Shown: positions 1 through 10,116, numbered from the stretch's first letter. The stretch is 64,000 nt of DNA from Aequoribacter fuscus (GCF_009910365.1 NZ_CP036423.1:186001-250000), one strand, 5' to 3'. The notes: generated by a model not told the origin, from the letters alone. Translations and numbers: made by a program.

Positions 1-596
1 TGGACGACGATGCAGGTATCCGCAGTGCTTATCATCGGTTGTTCACTTTGGAGGGCTTTTTGTGCCTTCCGTATGAAAACGCCGAAGCATTTTTACTTCG
101 CGCCGAGCAGGCTGTCGAAACGTTATCTGGCCCCCGCTGCTTGCTCTGCGACGTGGGTTTGCCCGGGATGAGTGGTTTGGCACTGCAAGCTGAAATTGCA
201 GATCGGCAGCACATTATGCCCATTATTTTTATGAGTGGTGTCAGTTCTGAGGTGGAAGTGGTTCAAGCCTACAAAACCGGCGGGCATGCGTTTTTGTTAA
301 AACCGGTCGATATCGATGAACTACTCGATACCATTGCTGCCGCTTTGACTCTAAGTGGTAGTCGACAACAAGAGCAAACTGAAGTTGCGGCGCTAAAATC
401 CTTGGTCGTGCAGCTAACCGAGCGCGAGCGCGCGGTAATTCGATTGGTGCTTGAAGGCTTAACCAATCCGCAGATTGGCGAGCGGCTGCACATTGCGCTG
501 CGGACTGTGAAGGTGCACCGCCAACACGCCATGGAGAAGTTGGGCGTTTCAAACTTGGTAGAGCTCACCCGACTTGCAGAGCGCGGTGATATTTAG
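1..596 (+). CDS. Two-component response regulator, FixJ/LuxR type (5' end outside window)
   Basis: This is an incomplete gene. The reading frame is open from base 3 and begins with Asp-Asp-Asp, the acidic pocket of a receiver domain, so the true start lies left of the window and the TTG at 39 is not the start. The phospho-acceptor Asp lies in CDVGLPGMSG, the switch Ser in IIFMSG and the conserved Lys in FLLKPVD. A LuxR-type helix-turn-helix follows (LTERERAVIRLVLEGLTN, then RTVKVHRQHAMEKLGV). Such proteins are phosphorylated by a sensor kinase and then bind DNA. The partner kinase is probably just upstream of the window. Its target genes cannot be told from the sequence. Confidence 0.9.
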   Translation, partial: DDDAGIRSAYHRLFTLEGFLCLPYENAEAFLLRAEQAVETLSGPRCLLCDVGLPGMSGLALQAEIADRQHIMPIIFMSGVSSEVEVVQAYKTGGHAFLLKPVDIDELLDTIAAALTLSGSRQQEQTEVAALKSLVVQLTERERAVIRLVLEGLTNPQIGERLHIALRTVKVHRQHAMEKLGVSNLVELTRLAERGDI

Positions 597-731
597 CAGT
601 AGCGCTTTTCGTTTTAGGGGGCATGCCCTGATGACTAGGCTGGTAAGTTCTTAACAAATCGGGGAATGATATGGTGTACGCCTCACGCTCGTTTTAATCT
701 GCGCCGACCGATCACCACTTCATGCTGAGTT

Positions 732-1082
732 ATGAACAGACGTGCGCATACGCGTATTCCTATATCGAGTAAGGCCTTACTTGCTGTAGAGCAACGGTAT
801 TACTCTTGTTCGCTCATCGATTGCTCTCGGCAGGGTTTAGCCGTTGCTATCGATCTACCCTTAATCCTTACGTTGGGCTCAGAGGCTGTACTTTTGTCGA
901 ATTTTTGCGGACAGGACTTTAAGTGTACGGTGCGTCTTCAGTACAAGACTGCGCGGCGCCTTGGGTTTCAAATTGTTGGTTTAGATCACCGAGACGCCAG
1001 CGTATTGAAGCAGCTGCTGTCTCAGTCTGCCGTAGATCATGCGCTGTCGTACGATCGGTTTGGGGCTTTGCAGTTTGATTAG
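732..1082 (+). CDS. PilZ-domain protein (c-di-GMP receptor)
   Basis: A 116-residue stand-alone PilZ domain. The R-x3-R c-di-GMP-binding motif is at residues 4-8 and the D-x-S-x2-G motif at residues 30-35 (DCSRQG), so ligand binding should be intact. PilZ proteins pass a c-di-GMP signal to partner proteins that control motility, polysaccharide or pili. No output domain is fused here. The gene converges on a c-di-GMP-type membrane protein, and the two stop codons interlock in the four bases TTAG at 1079-1082. The ATG at 732 lacks a strong Shine-Dalgarno sequence, but the domain begins immediately after it. Confidence 0.85.
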   Translation: MNRRAHTRIPISSKALLAVEQRYYSCSLIDCSRQGLAVAIDLPLILTLGSEAVLLSNFCGQDFKCTVRLQYKTARRLGFQIVGLDHRDASVLKQLLSQSAVDHALSYDRFGALQFD

Positions 1083-3196
1083 GCGATGTCGATGTAATCG
1101 ACACCGCTTTCTTGCAGGTAGTTGATGTAGAGGGGCTCGTTAACGGCTTTCGCCATAGTCAATAGGTTAAGCGATTGCGCGATCTGCAAGCCGGCCTCAA
1201 ATATCAGCGATGCGCGGGTGGATTCGGCTGCTGCTTTGCTCATGGTTCGTGAAAAATGCGCCATGTCGAATAAGGGGTGCGCCAAGAGTTTGATATCGGT
1301 ATCGCCTGCGCCCACTTCGCCCAACATAAATTTAAACCCTTTGGACTTAAGATCCTCCAGGCTTTGCCAGTGTTCCGGCAACAATTGGTTCGCTGAAGAC
1401 TCGTGAATTCGCAACCAAAGCCTTTCGGGTACGATGTCGGAATCCATTAAACGTGAGCTCATTGCTGAAAAATTGGCCAAATTCAGTAAGATTTTTTCTG
1501 GTACCAATAAGGCGATATTATCCACCGAGGAACGGTCCTGCCCAAGTTTGATCATGGGCAGTAATTGTGTCGACTGGATGCGTGCCAGAGCATTAGATAG
1601 GCCAAGGTTCTGCAGAGCGATAATGAGCTCTTCTGCCGTTTTCTCTGGCTGCGTTTCATCGTGCCAGAGTAATTTCAATTCCTTGATCGAAGGGAGGTCG
1701 TCGCGGTCTTTTAAGGTATTTACTGTGCTCAGGCGTATGTCGTTGTTGATCAGCCCCTTTTTTAGTCGATCGCGCTGTGCGCTGCTCAATTTGGCGTTTA
1801 TGTCTTGAGGTGCTTCGAAAAATTCGGGTCGATTATGGGACTCTAAGTAGGCCTTTAGTTTTAGCGCTTGTGCGGCCACTAAGTGGAATTCGCTGGGCGT
1901 TATGTGTTGTTGTAACAGGACTAGACTCAATGGCGTGTCGGTTTTTGAGCGGTCTTGGTGGAGGTGTTTAAGCATTACTCTGAACGCTTCTTGTCCTGCT
2001 CGATTAAGATGTAAAGCAGCAAGATAGCCCCCAATGCTATGCTGTCCCAAAAATCGATAGCTAAATGCGCCGCTTTGATCGATCATCCGTTTGAGCGCTA
2101 CATTGACACCCTTAAATTCGTCGCGCTGTTCAGCAGATTCACAGCACCGATAACCGATAAAAGTCAGCTCGCCCGAAATTTCCTGAGTAGAGGTCAGATA
2201 TTGACTTAAGGCCTGTGCGAGTAATGGGGTTGACTCGACATGCTGAGTGAGTGTTGAAGCGGTGGTTAGAATTAGGTGTTGACTACCCTGGTTGGTTAAG
2301 TAGGGCGTGACTGTCAGTTTACAGGCTTGCTTTGATATAAGTCCGGGTTCTAGCGTGGCGGAATAGCTGGAGCCTGTGGTTCGCGCCGCGTCGATGAGCT
2401 CTGGTAAAACTTTGACGATAGCCAGTTTCGTCTCGCTGTAGGGCTTTGGGTCATCGGTTTGCTCTTTAAGCTGATTTTGCGCTTCAAGGCTTAGATTACA
2501 GAGTCGATTATCTTGATTGAGCTCTACCGTAAACCCGCTTAATAGTCTAAATAACGCGGTTTTTGATGAGTTCACGCCGAGTTGGTGCATCGAAACTTGC
2601 CGATTCAGGGCGGCCTGTTCGTCCGATATCTGACTAAGTGCCTTTGCGGGGGGGAGCAGAAAGAAAACGCCAAGAAGCAGTCCGAGCAAATAAACAAATG
2701 CGGTGAATGTCATGCGCATACTATCATCCCACACAGTTTCGAGATGCGGAGGTAGGGTTCCTGCGTCCAAACCTTGGTAGTGAGTAAAACTAATAACCAA
2801 TGTCCCGATAGTCGCGATACTGGCGATACTCCACAAGTAGCGTTTATTAAACGCCAGAGAGGCAACCATCAGCGTCAAATAAACGCCGACGTAAGCCGCG
2901 GCGTAGGTCCCAAGTGCGAAGTAGCTCAGCAATGCGGCAGGCAACATGGGGGCAATATAGACGATAACTTTGGTTCGCCAAGCTAAACGACGGGCGCGCA
3001 TGATTACGGCAGCTAGGCTAAGTATCGAGAGGACAATCCCGGCACTAAAATTGATAGAACTTATCGTGTCGCTGCTTTTTCCAATAGAAGCTGACATGAA
3101 GTAAAGTGCTGCGAGTAATATTGGGACAAAAGCGTAAACCCGTAGTTGGGCCTCCATCGCCTGCTCAAGCGCTTGCCCTATTCGGCCCCTGTTCAT
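1079..3196 (-). CDS. Membrane protein with degenerate EAL domain
   Basis: 705 residues. About six or seven hydrophobic segments fill the first ~190 residues. A cytoplasmic region follows, and the last ~240 residues have EAL-domain layout without the catalytic residues. Where an active enzyme has E-T/E it reads RIHESSANQ, where it has DDFG it reads FMLGEVGAG, and the AEGVE position reads AKAVNEP. It is therefore unlikely to hydrolyse c-di-GMP and may bind a nucleotide or a protein partner. The start codon overlaps the stop of the upstream gene by four bases (3193-3196), so the two are translationally coupled. The EAL assignment rests on overall pattern and context. Confidence 0.7.
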   Translation of the reverse strand: MNRGRIGQALEQAMEAQLRVYAFVPILLAALYFMSASIGKSSDTISSINFSAGIVLSILSLAAVIMRARRLAWRTKVIVYIAPMLPAALLSYFALGTYAAAYVGVYLTLMVASLAFNKRYLWSIASIATIGTLVISFTHYQGLDAGTLPPHLETVWDDSMRMTFTAFVYLLGLLLGVFFLLPPAKALSQISDEQAALNRQVSMHQLGVNSSKTALFRLLSGFTVELNQDNRLCNLSLEAQNQLKEQTDDPKPYSETKLAIVKVLPELIDAARTTGSSYSATLEPGLISKQACKLTVTPYLTNQGSQHLILTTASTLTQHVESTPLLAQALSQYLTSTQEISGELTFIGYRCCESAEQRDEFKGVNVALKRMIDQSGAFSYRFLGQHSIGGYLAALHLNRAGQEAFRVMLKHLHQDRSKTDTPLSLVLLQQHITPSEFHLVAAQALKLKAYLESHNRPEFFEAPQDINAKLSSAQRDRLKKGLINNDIRLSTVNTLKDRDDLPSIKELKLLWHDETQPEKTAEELIIALQNLGLSNALARIQSTQLLPMIKLGQDRSSVDNIALLVPEKILLNLANFSAMSSRLMDSDIVPERLWLRIHESSANQLLPEHWQSLEDLKSKGFKFMLGEVGAGDTDIKLLAHPLFDMAHFSRTMSKAAAESTRASLIFEAGLQIAQSLNLLTMAKAVNEPLYINYLQESGVDYIDIA

Positions 3197-5352
3197 GTTG
3201 CTGATGTCCTACTCGCGAAGGTGGTGGGCAATGCTGGGCGACCCAAAAAATAGCCCTGACCGTAATCGATCCCCAGAGACAGTAGTGCCTTTAACTGGTC
3301 TTCGGTTTCGATGCCCTCGGCAACGACTGTCATGTCGAGTTTATTGGCTAAGGCTACGATCTTGCTAACCAGTATGGCTAGTTTTTCCTGCTCAATACGA
3401 TCGGTCAGCGAGCCATCAAGTTTAAAGATGTCGGCTTCTATCGTGATGAGTCGTTCTAAGGACGAAAACGATCTGCCGAAATCATCGATGGCAATTTGAG
3501 CTCCCCAAGCCTTCATGTCGTTAATGGCGGTAGTTAAGCTCTCTGGATCTTTAACATTATTCGTCTCGATCAATTCAATAACCACCTGCGAAGGAGCGAG
3601 TGCACTACTCATTAATCGAGATTTCATGAACGATCTTACCGAGGTGTCGGTAAAATTTTCAGCATCAATGTTAAACGAAAAACGCTGCCTAGCTATCTCA
3701 TCGGAGTTGATCAAATCGTCCGCCGCATCGCAAAACAACGCGAATAATATCTTGGTCGCGGGCGCTTCCAGCCCCATATCCTTGGCTATCGATAGAAACA
3801 CAGGTGGTGGCATGGGGTCAGGGCCACTCCATCGTGCTAGGGCTTCAAAAAATAACACCGGCTCGCCGGGCGTTAGTGTCATGACGGGTTGCAAATGCAT
3901 CAAAAATCCACGCTTGTGGAATTGCTCTAGCACCCTCTTGCGCCTTTCTAATTCGTCTAGACATAGCGACTCTTGTAACTCTGCATCTAAAAAGTCGCGC
4001 GCTGTATGCCCCATAATTGGCGCAGTCAGAGCACTTAAGCGTGTTGAAAAGGGCTTGGGTTTTTCCAGCTTAGCCCAATGCGCATTAAGAGTTTCATCCG
4101 CAAGAGCGATATGGGCGTCATCCACTTCGTTCTGCTCGGGCAACACGACCACCAGCATAGACTGATCGAGCACTAACACGGGATAAGACCACAAGGAATG
4201 CAATATAAGAGCGCAGTCTCGCATAAACGCCATCACCTCCGCTTCGCTCACAGCCAGCTGGGTGTCTGTAGGTAGTTGCGGCCGCAGCCCCAAAAACGAG
4301 CGGCTCTTACAGTTTTCTCGGGCCGAATCAATGTGGTCTTGAAATACGGCAAGCGCTTGAGCTGGCGCCAGTATTAGACGGTCGTCATCAGTACCTGAAG
4401 AGCTCTGTTCCACGACCGGAAATTTTAATTCGATAAGTGTTGCCCAGTCATTGGCTGTTTCATGTGATGAGGGCGTAAGCCAAAGCAGAGCGCCTAAGGT
4501 TGGTATGGGTTTAAACAAGACTTCGCCTGTTTGATAGAAACTCTGTGTTGGCGATTGTTTGGTGTGCTCAAACCAACGCTCGACGGGCGTGCCTATGGTT
4601 TCTTGTTCGAGTAGCTGCAGTTTCGCCAATAATTGTGAACTGGCGGCTACAATAGTGCTGGCTGCATCGATAATCAGGATGTCCCGATTCAGGTAGCGAT
4701 ACAAATTGCCCAGGGTGTTTAGCTCATGCTGCAAGGCTTTTTGGCGCGCTCGCAGAAAATCCTGTTGCATCGAGAGTTTATTGCTCAGCGCAAAACCGAA
4801 ATTGCTGGAAAGCAAAGTCAGTGCCGCGCACAAATAGGCTGCTGTTACTACGTTTAGCGAAGGCGCGCTCTCTCGAGCTAGAGTGATGTGGATTGCCTCG
4901 AGTGTCTTATCACTCAAAGGATTAAAACTTACGTATAAACAGCTTGCCGTAAACAGCGCCACCTGCGTAGCCACTAGTAAGCGGGCTTCCCGGTTGGGGA
5001 AAAACACAAAACTTGCCATTGTCGCGACAAAAATATAGCCGGGTTCTAAAGTGCTAAATCCTCGAGCCAATAGTGTAAAGCACGCGATAAGGGTCATGCT
5101 CCCTATGTACAAATAGGCTGCAACCGTCCGTGGTGCGTAGTACAAAACTGCTGCAGTGAGCACGCCAAGAAACAGCGCCGCTGAGCCGCTGGCTGCAAAG
5201 GCGGAGGTATATGGGAGCAGGAAATCGTGAATCAGCCAGCGGGATGCGCCGTAAACTAAGCCGAGTGTCCCTAGCCGGCGCAGCAGCAATGTGTCGGCTG
5301 GCGTCGCTAAGCCTGGGTTATCGATGGCGGGACTTGATGTGCTCTTAGGCAT
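3193..5352 (-). CDS. Membrane-anchored EAL c-di-GMP phosphodiesterase
   Basis: 719 residues. Several hydrophobic helices lie in the first ~200 residues, then a linker, then a C-terminal EAL domain in the last ~250 residues. Catalytic signatures are present in order: FFEALARW, FNIDAENF, ELIETN, IDDFGRSFSSL, FKLDGSL, AEGIET and QGYFLGRP. The protein should linearise c-di-GMP to pGpG at the inner membrane. It has no GGDEF domain. It is the first gene of a two-gene operon with the degenerate EAL protein downstream and reads away from the DUF3187 gene. The pairing suggests that the inactive partner tunes this one, which is inference. Confidence 0.85.
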   Translation of the reverse strand: MPKSTSSPAIDNPGLATPADTLLLRRLGTLGLVYGASRWLIHDFLLPYTSAFAASGSAALFLGVLTAAVLYYAPRTVAAYLYIGSMTLIACFTLLARGFSTLEPGYIFVATMASFVFFPNREARLLVATQVALFTASCLYVSFNPLSDKTLEAIHITLARESAPSLNVVTAAYLCAALTLLSSNFGFALSNKLSMQQDFLRARQKALQHELNTLGNLYRYLNRDILIIDAASTIVAASSQLLAKLQLLEQETIGTPVERWFEHTKQSPTQSFYQTGEVLFKPIPTLGALLWLTPSSHETANDWATLIELKFPVVEQSSSGTDDDRLILAPAQALAVFQDHIDSARENCKSRSFLGLRPQLPTDTQLAVSEAEVMAFMRDCALILHSLWSYPVLVLDQSMLVVVLPEQNEVDDAHIALADETLNAHWAKLEKPKPFSTRLSALTAPIMGHTARDFLDAELQESLCLDELERRKRVLEQFHKRGFLMHLQPVMTLTPGEPVLFFEALARWSGPDPMPPPVFLSIAKDMGLEAPATKILFALFCDAADDLINSDEIARQRFSFNIDAENFTDTSVRSFMKSRLMSSALAPSQVVIELIETNNVKDPESLTTAINDMKAWGAQIAIDDFGRSFSSLERLITIEADIFKLDGSLTDRIEQEKLAILVSKIVALANKLDMTVVAEGIETEDQLKALLSLGIDYGQGYFLGRPALPTTFASRTSAT

Positions 5353-5476
5353 TTTTTATGCGCGCCGCTCGCTTATTCAGTATAGTTCTTGAAACGTCTT
5401 TCGATTCGACCATTAGAGCCTAGCTTTTTGGCGGCGTCAAAGGCTTTTAGCGGTTTGTTGTGCAGGAAATGCTAGT

Positions 5477-6432
5477 ATGCGCTTGTTTGTTTTTGCTCGT
5501 TTGCCGTGGTATTCCGCCCTGATGTTAGGTTCAAGTTGGGCGAGAGCCGAAGTTTTACATCCCGTATCGATGAGAGATATCAGCCCGTTTTCTGTGCCCC
5601 ATCCGGTGTTGAATACGCAGACTAGGCCGAACCATGTTCAAGTATCGCTCGATTACCAGCTGGCCAACTCGCAGTATTATAAAACGTTGGGCGACGACAG
5701 TATCGCGCTCGATGCGCAAACGGAACTCGTGATTTTTAGCGTGAGTGCCCCATTGACGATAATTGGTCGTATCGCATCGAGGCCGCGTATGCTGAGGTAA
5801 GCGGTGGCTTCAGCGATGGTTTTATCGACTCCTGGCACGATACCTTTGGCTTGCCTAACGGGTCGCGCGACAAATATGCGCAGGATTTAATGCGTCTTCA
5901 GTACCAGCGTGACGGCCAATTGTTGATTGATGAGAATGATGCTTTCACGGGACTGACGGATACACAGGTTGCATTCCAATACGCTTTATCCCAAGACGCT
6001 GCCCTAAACGTGTTTGTGAATTTACCTACGGGGGATAGCGATACTCTATTGGGTTCTGGATCTGTTGACGCTGGTGTAAGTTGGCAGGGCGCCTATACCT
6101 CTGAATCTGGGTGGCGAACCAGTACTCAGGTCGGTGTTATCGCGCTCGGGAATTCGGGTTTGTTGGAGGCCGAGGCACGCTCGGCAGCTGCTTTTGGGCA
6201 AGTCGCATTTGCGTGGCCAGCATCCGAGAACATAGTGCTAAAGTTGCAGCTAGAAGGCCACACTGCCTACTACGATTCGCCGCTGTCGCCCGTGGGTAAA
6301 AATGCGGTAATGCTGGGTATGGGTGGATCGATCTTGCTCGGCAGACAATGGCAACTGGATATCATGGTGTCTGAAGATATCGCTGTCGAAGCTTCGCTCG
6401 ACGTGGGCTTGCATATGCGTTTGACCTTTTAA
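5477..6432 (+). pseudogene. DUF3187 family protein, disrupted by a frameshift
   Basis: Two adjacent frames together encode one exported protein of the DUF3187 type. The first part (5477-5800) has a signal peptide and reads through ...VIFSVSAP. The second part is open in another frame from about 5749 and contains the family hallmark SGGFSDGFIDSWHDTFGLPNG, split here as SGGFSDGFIDSW and HDTFGLPNG, continuing to 6432. Restoring one C in the four-C run at 5748-5751 joins the frames as GCC CCC ATT GAC. An AGGA ribosome site precedes the ATG at 5477. The gene is either a recent pseudogene or contains a sequencing error. Function of the family is unknown; an outer-membrane or periplasmic location is likely. 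Confidence 0.75.
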
Positions 6433-6483
6433 GCGGTCGCGCGCCAAGGCAAGCCACACTCGAGATGATTGTGGGTCACTCGC

Positions 6484-8886
6484 TTACTGCTTTGTCCCTC
6501 TCAGTGACCTGCGACTAATCGCACTTATAGCGATCTCGTCTTGAGTGAATTTAACATCGCGCCAGGCTTTATTGGCATATTGCTCGGTCTGATCAGCAAA
6601 GTGCGCGGACTGTGGTGCGCCGGATTCACTGTAAGATAGGATTGCTTGTGCTTTTGGGCCTTGGTCTGTAAAGCTCATGGCCATAATGAAGCTAGATCCG
6701 TGCGCGATGTTGTAACCACTAGAACTCAGAGTTTTGCTGTCGCCAACTCGATCGTTTGCGCCTGAAAAAATGGGAGAGTCGATGTGCTCACTCGTGACTT
6801 GAAGGTTGGCAATACCTTCGAAGCGATTACCGCCATGCACGGGCAATGCCTTGCCAGCACGATGAGCGAGCTGTAGCTCACCCAAGGGAGCATCTAAGGG
6901 TATCGTATTGGCTGTTAACAAATTCACGGCTTCTGCCAGTGCCGTTAGTGCGCGATTCGTATCAGCCAGACCTGAGGGCGTGGTGGCTGGATTTGACGGG
7001 TCAAAGTCCCCTTTGAATAAGGGCCCCGAAAATTGGGTCGCGGTGTAGTCGTAGCGGGTCAGCCACTCGCGGAACAGCACGGCACCGCGGCTATCGTTGT
7101 TATAGCGTTTGTCCCATTTAGCGAAAATTGCGCAGGCCTCTTTCAAGGACACAGTGGAGCCATTGAGTTGTATCTCGGGCTGCGTCGCGCAGGCTTCTAG
7201 CAGTTCATCCATTATAAGATGCGCCGTCAGCCCCGAGTTGTCGAATAAGGCCTGCTGAATTTCTGCGATAGAGAATTTGCCGTCATCGCCACGAAAATCA
7301 AAACCATTCAAACCCTCGAGTAAATGTATATTCATTCGCGTACGAATGCTGCGCGGTGTTTCTGTGGCACCGTACAGCGGTGAATAACCCGTTCTTGGAT
7401 TATCAGGGTCGCTCAACCAGTAGCTGTCGTTCGAGTTAAAGACAGTATTGCGGCTTTCGATCAAAGGGCGCTGGTCAAAGGGGGTGGTGCCGGCAATGGG
7501 TGCGCTTTCGTCAATAAGCCATTCATCGCGCGCTGAACTGCCATCTAAAATCACTAAGCCCTTGGTCAGGAACAGCTGTTTTAGCTGTGGGGCTTGTTCG
7601 AGGCTTGTCTGCCAGGCTGCAATCGCCTCTTGGCTTAGATGCCCCACGTTGGTGTTGTCAAAGTAAACCGCACGCCCTTCGGCGCTGGTCGATATGGTAT
7701 TTACCCAGGGCATTGCGTTAAACGTTCGGTGTGCCTCGATAAACTCGTCCATCGATTGTGCTTGTCCCATGGCCAGCCACTGACCGAGAACTTGGGTGTT
7801 TTCGCTGTTTGCATCCCGTGCCGCGTAGGCTGTTGACGAACTCCAAGTTAAACCGGGCATTTGTACCATGGGTCCGTGATGGCTAAACCAAATGGAGCCT
7901 GACTGTTCGGTAAGCCCAGCGTCTGTTTTGATTTTGACTGATACCGGTACCGAGGTCAGGTCGCGCCATTCATCTTCATAGCGATACTGGGTTGGGTTTT
8001 CTGGGTTCAAGGTCAGTCGATACAGTGTGACGCGCTTAGAGTCGGATACCGTGTGCGTCCATGCAACGGCATCATTAAAGCCGATAGCTACCCCAGGTGT
8101 GCCAATAAGCCCTGCGCCGTAGACGTCTAGCTCGCCTGGAATGGTCAGATGTTTTTCCCAGAACCGGCTGGTGCCATACCAAGGGTAGTGCGGGTTCGCC
8201 AGCAGAGCACCCTTGCCAGACTCGGTCGCTTCGGAGCCAAAGGCCCAGCCATTAGAACCCATTCCTTCCAGTTTAATTGCATCTAGAGCTGCAATCTGAG
8301 CTCCCTCATGCACCGTGAATTGCGCTTGATCTTGGGGTGGTTGTGCCGCCGCCACCGCACCTGCCATTCGGGTGATGGTGTGAACGAGCGCAACGTATTG
8401 CGTCATAAAGTCTTCAGCCGACGCTGGTTTAACCCAGTCCGTTTGGTCGCACCACGAACCATAATTGCCTTGGGTATCGGCCAAGTAACGGTTGTAACCG
8501 GCCGCGTAACCTTCTATCCATTCGCGTATTCTTGGCGGCTGCTGCGCAAGTGCCATTTTACCCTTGGATGGCATATCCAGCGCTTGCATGACCATGTCGC
8601 TGTAGACGTTGCTATTGTTGTGTCCGGCCCCCAAATGCTCCGCGGCGGTGCCTTGAGCTGTGGTCAGTGCCACCGCCATGTTGCACACGTGATCTTCCGC
8701 TGCGGCATAAGCCTCACCATAGCCTAGACTTGCGTAATCGTTGGCGCGGATGTGTGGTATGCCAAATTCGGTTCGGGTAATTTCCACATCGTATTTTAGT
8801 GGCGGCACAGCAGCTTCTTGCTGGCAGGCACTGAGCAGTGCAATGCACGCTACCGCGAGATAGGTTTTAGGATTGGGATACGCCAT
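6484..8886 (-). CDS. Penicillin/acyl-homoserine-lactone acylase family lipoprotein
   Basis: About 800 residues, an Ntn-hydrolase that would be cleaved into two chains. A lipobox (LLSAC) gives a lipidated Cys at residue 21. The autocatalytic Ser is at about residue 211 in GMG-SNGWAFG. The beta-chain signatures NPHYPWYG, HLTIPG and AWTHTVS resemble aculeacin-A acylase and PvdQ. Members hydrolyse long-chain amides, including AHL quorum signals or siderophore precursors; the substrate here is unknown. I place the start at 8886 (MAYPNPKTY), behind an AAGGA site, not at the longer in-frame ATG at 8925. It is divergent from the DUF819 gene. Confidence 0.85.
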   Translation of the reverse strand: MAYPNPKTYLAVACIALLSACQQEAAVPPLKYDVEITRTEFGIPHIRANDYASLGYGEAYAAAEDHVCNMAVALTTAQGTAAEHLGAGHNNSNVYSDMVMQALDMPSKGKMALAQQPPRIREWIEGYAAGYNRYLADTQGNYGSWCDQTDWVKPASAEDFMTQYVALVHTITRMAGAVAAAQPPQDQAQFTVHEGAQIAALDAIKLEGMGSNGWAFGSEATESGKGALLANPHYPWYGTSRFWEKHLTIPGELDVYGAGLIGTPGVAIGFNDAVAWTHTVSDSKRVTLYRLTLNPENPTQYRYEDEWRDLTSVPVSVKIKTDAGLTEQSGSIWFSHHGPMVQMPGLTWSSSTAYAARDANSENTQVLGQWLAMGQAQSMDEFIEAHRTFNAMPWVNTISTSAEGRAVYFDNTNVGHLSQEAIAAWQTSLEQAPQLKQLFLTKGLVILDGSSARDEWLIDESAPIAGTTPFDQRPLIESRNTVFNSNDSYWLSDPDNPRTGYSPLYGATETPRSIRTRMNIHLLEGLNGFDFRGDDGKFSIAEIQQALFDNSGLTAHLIMDELLEACATQPEIQLNGSTVSLKEACAIFAKWDKRYNNDSRGAVLFREWLTRYDYTATQFSGPLFKGDFDPSNPATTPSGLADTNRALTALAEAVNLLTANTIPLDAPLGELQLAHRAGKALPVHGGNRFEGIANLQVTSEHIDSPIFSGANDRVGDSKTLSSSGYNIAHGSSFIMAMSFTDQGPKAQAILSYSESGAPQSAHFADQTEQYANKAWRDVKFTQDEIAISAISRRSLRGTKQ

Positions 8887-8970
8887 GGATAGAGTCCTTG
8901 TGTTATTGTGCTCCAACGCTACCAAATCGCAGTCGCAGTGCCTAGGGCGGAAGATAAGAAGGAGTACAAA

Positions 8971-10116
8971 ATGGCCGTAAATAACCCTGTGTGGGTCATG
9001 GCAATTTTATTTGCGTTAAGTGCCATCGGCTTTTTGAGTGAGAAGACTCGGCTAGGTCGAAGTCTAACCAGTACTGTGGTTGTTATTTTGCTGGCCATTG
9101 TTGCCGCTAACATCGGCCTGATCCCTCACGAGTCAATCGCTTATAATTTTGTGTTCTCTTACGTCGTGCCCGTTATTATTCCGCTATTTTTATTCAAGGC
9201 GAATTTGCGTCAAATGGCGACCGAGGCTTCGCGTTTATCGGGCGCTTTTTTATTGGCGACTGTCGCAACGGTGATCGGTGTCTTGGTCGCCATTACTCTT
9301 GTGGATGTCTCGCAACTCGTGGTCGGAAACCGCAGTGCGCAAGAAACTGAAGCGGCTATCGCCGGTCTGTTTGCCTCTACGTACATTGGCGGTTCAGTAA
9401 ATTATGCTGCTTTGGGCGAGGTCACGGGCTTACTTCGCGAGGCGTCATTTTTTAGTGCCGCGACTGCAGTCGACAATTTGTACAGCGCCTTGTACTTGTC
9501 GGTTCTGGCCATTTTGCCGGCTTGGCGTTGGTTAGCGCAGCGATTTGCGCCTGATAGCAGCGAAGTCATTGTCGACTTAGCACCTGATAGCAAACCCACA
9601 GTCACAGCGCAGAGCCTGACGTATTCATTGGCTTTAGCCCTGGTTATCGTCGCATGCTCCGATGCCCTAGTAGCGTGGCTCGATTGGTCAATGTACCGCT
9701 ACGCGATCATTACCCTCGTCACGGTAACGATTGCCACGACTTTTCCGGCGCTTGCGGCCAAATTGGAAGGGAGTTTTGAACTCGGCGTTGCTTTAAGTAT
9801 GGTCTTTTTCGCGTCTATTGCCGCGGGTGCCAACGTACAAGCTGTCATTACGCTCGCTCCTATTTTGATTGTGTTTACGGGGGTGTTGCTGCTGACACAT
9901 GGTTTGAGTCTGTTGCTGCTCGGGCGTTTCTTTAAGCTGACGTTGCCGGAGTTAATTGTTGCCTCTAATGCGGCGATCCTGGGCGCTACAACGGCGCCCG
10001 CTTTAGCAGCGGCCAAGGGTTGGCAGCATTTGATCACCCCCGGTGTTTTGGTGGGGGTGTTGGGATACGCGCTAGGTACCTTGGTGGGCACCGCCTTGTA
10101 TCAATGGTTGTTATAA
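8971..10116 (+). CDS. DUF819 family membrane permease
   Basis: About 381 residues, nearly all hydrophobic, with roughly ten to twelve helices. Features typical of the family include the N-terminal TRLGRSLTST, the FLFKANLRQM loop and the intramembrane repeats ASTYIGGSVNYAAL and SNAAILGATTAPALAAAKGW. The family is an uncharacterised transporter-like group with two inverted repeats. I place the start at the ATG at 8971, preceded by AAGAAGGAG, because the upstream extension from 8908 is polar and lies in the divergent promoter region. The shared promoter with the acylase may mean that a product of amide cleavage is moved, which is inference only. Confidence 0.8.
   Translation: MAVNNPVWVMAILFALSAIGFLSEKTRLGRSLTSTVVVILLAIVAANIGLIPHESIAYNFVFSYVVPVIIPLFLFKANLRQMATEASRLSGAFLLATVATVIGVLVAITLVDVSQLVVGNRSAQETEAAIAGLFASTYIGGSVNYAALGEVTGLLREASFFSAATAVDNLYSALYLSVLAILPAWRWLAQRFAPDSSEVIVDLAPDSKPTVTAQSLTYSLALALVIVACSDALVAWLDWSMYRYAIITLVTVTIATTFPALAAKLEGSFELGVALSMVFFASIAAGANVQAVITLAPILIVFTGVLLLTHGLSLLLLGRFFKLTLPELIVASNAAILGATTAPALAAAKGWQHLITPGVLVGVLGYALGTLVGTALYQWLL

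Noticed and set aside
598-731. Possible terminator or small RNA after the response regulator
   Set aside because: A GGGCATGCCC palindrome is present but no T run or promoter was found.
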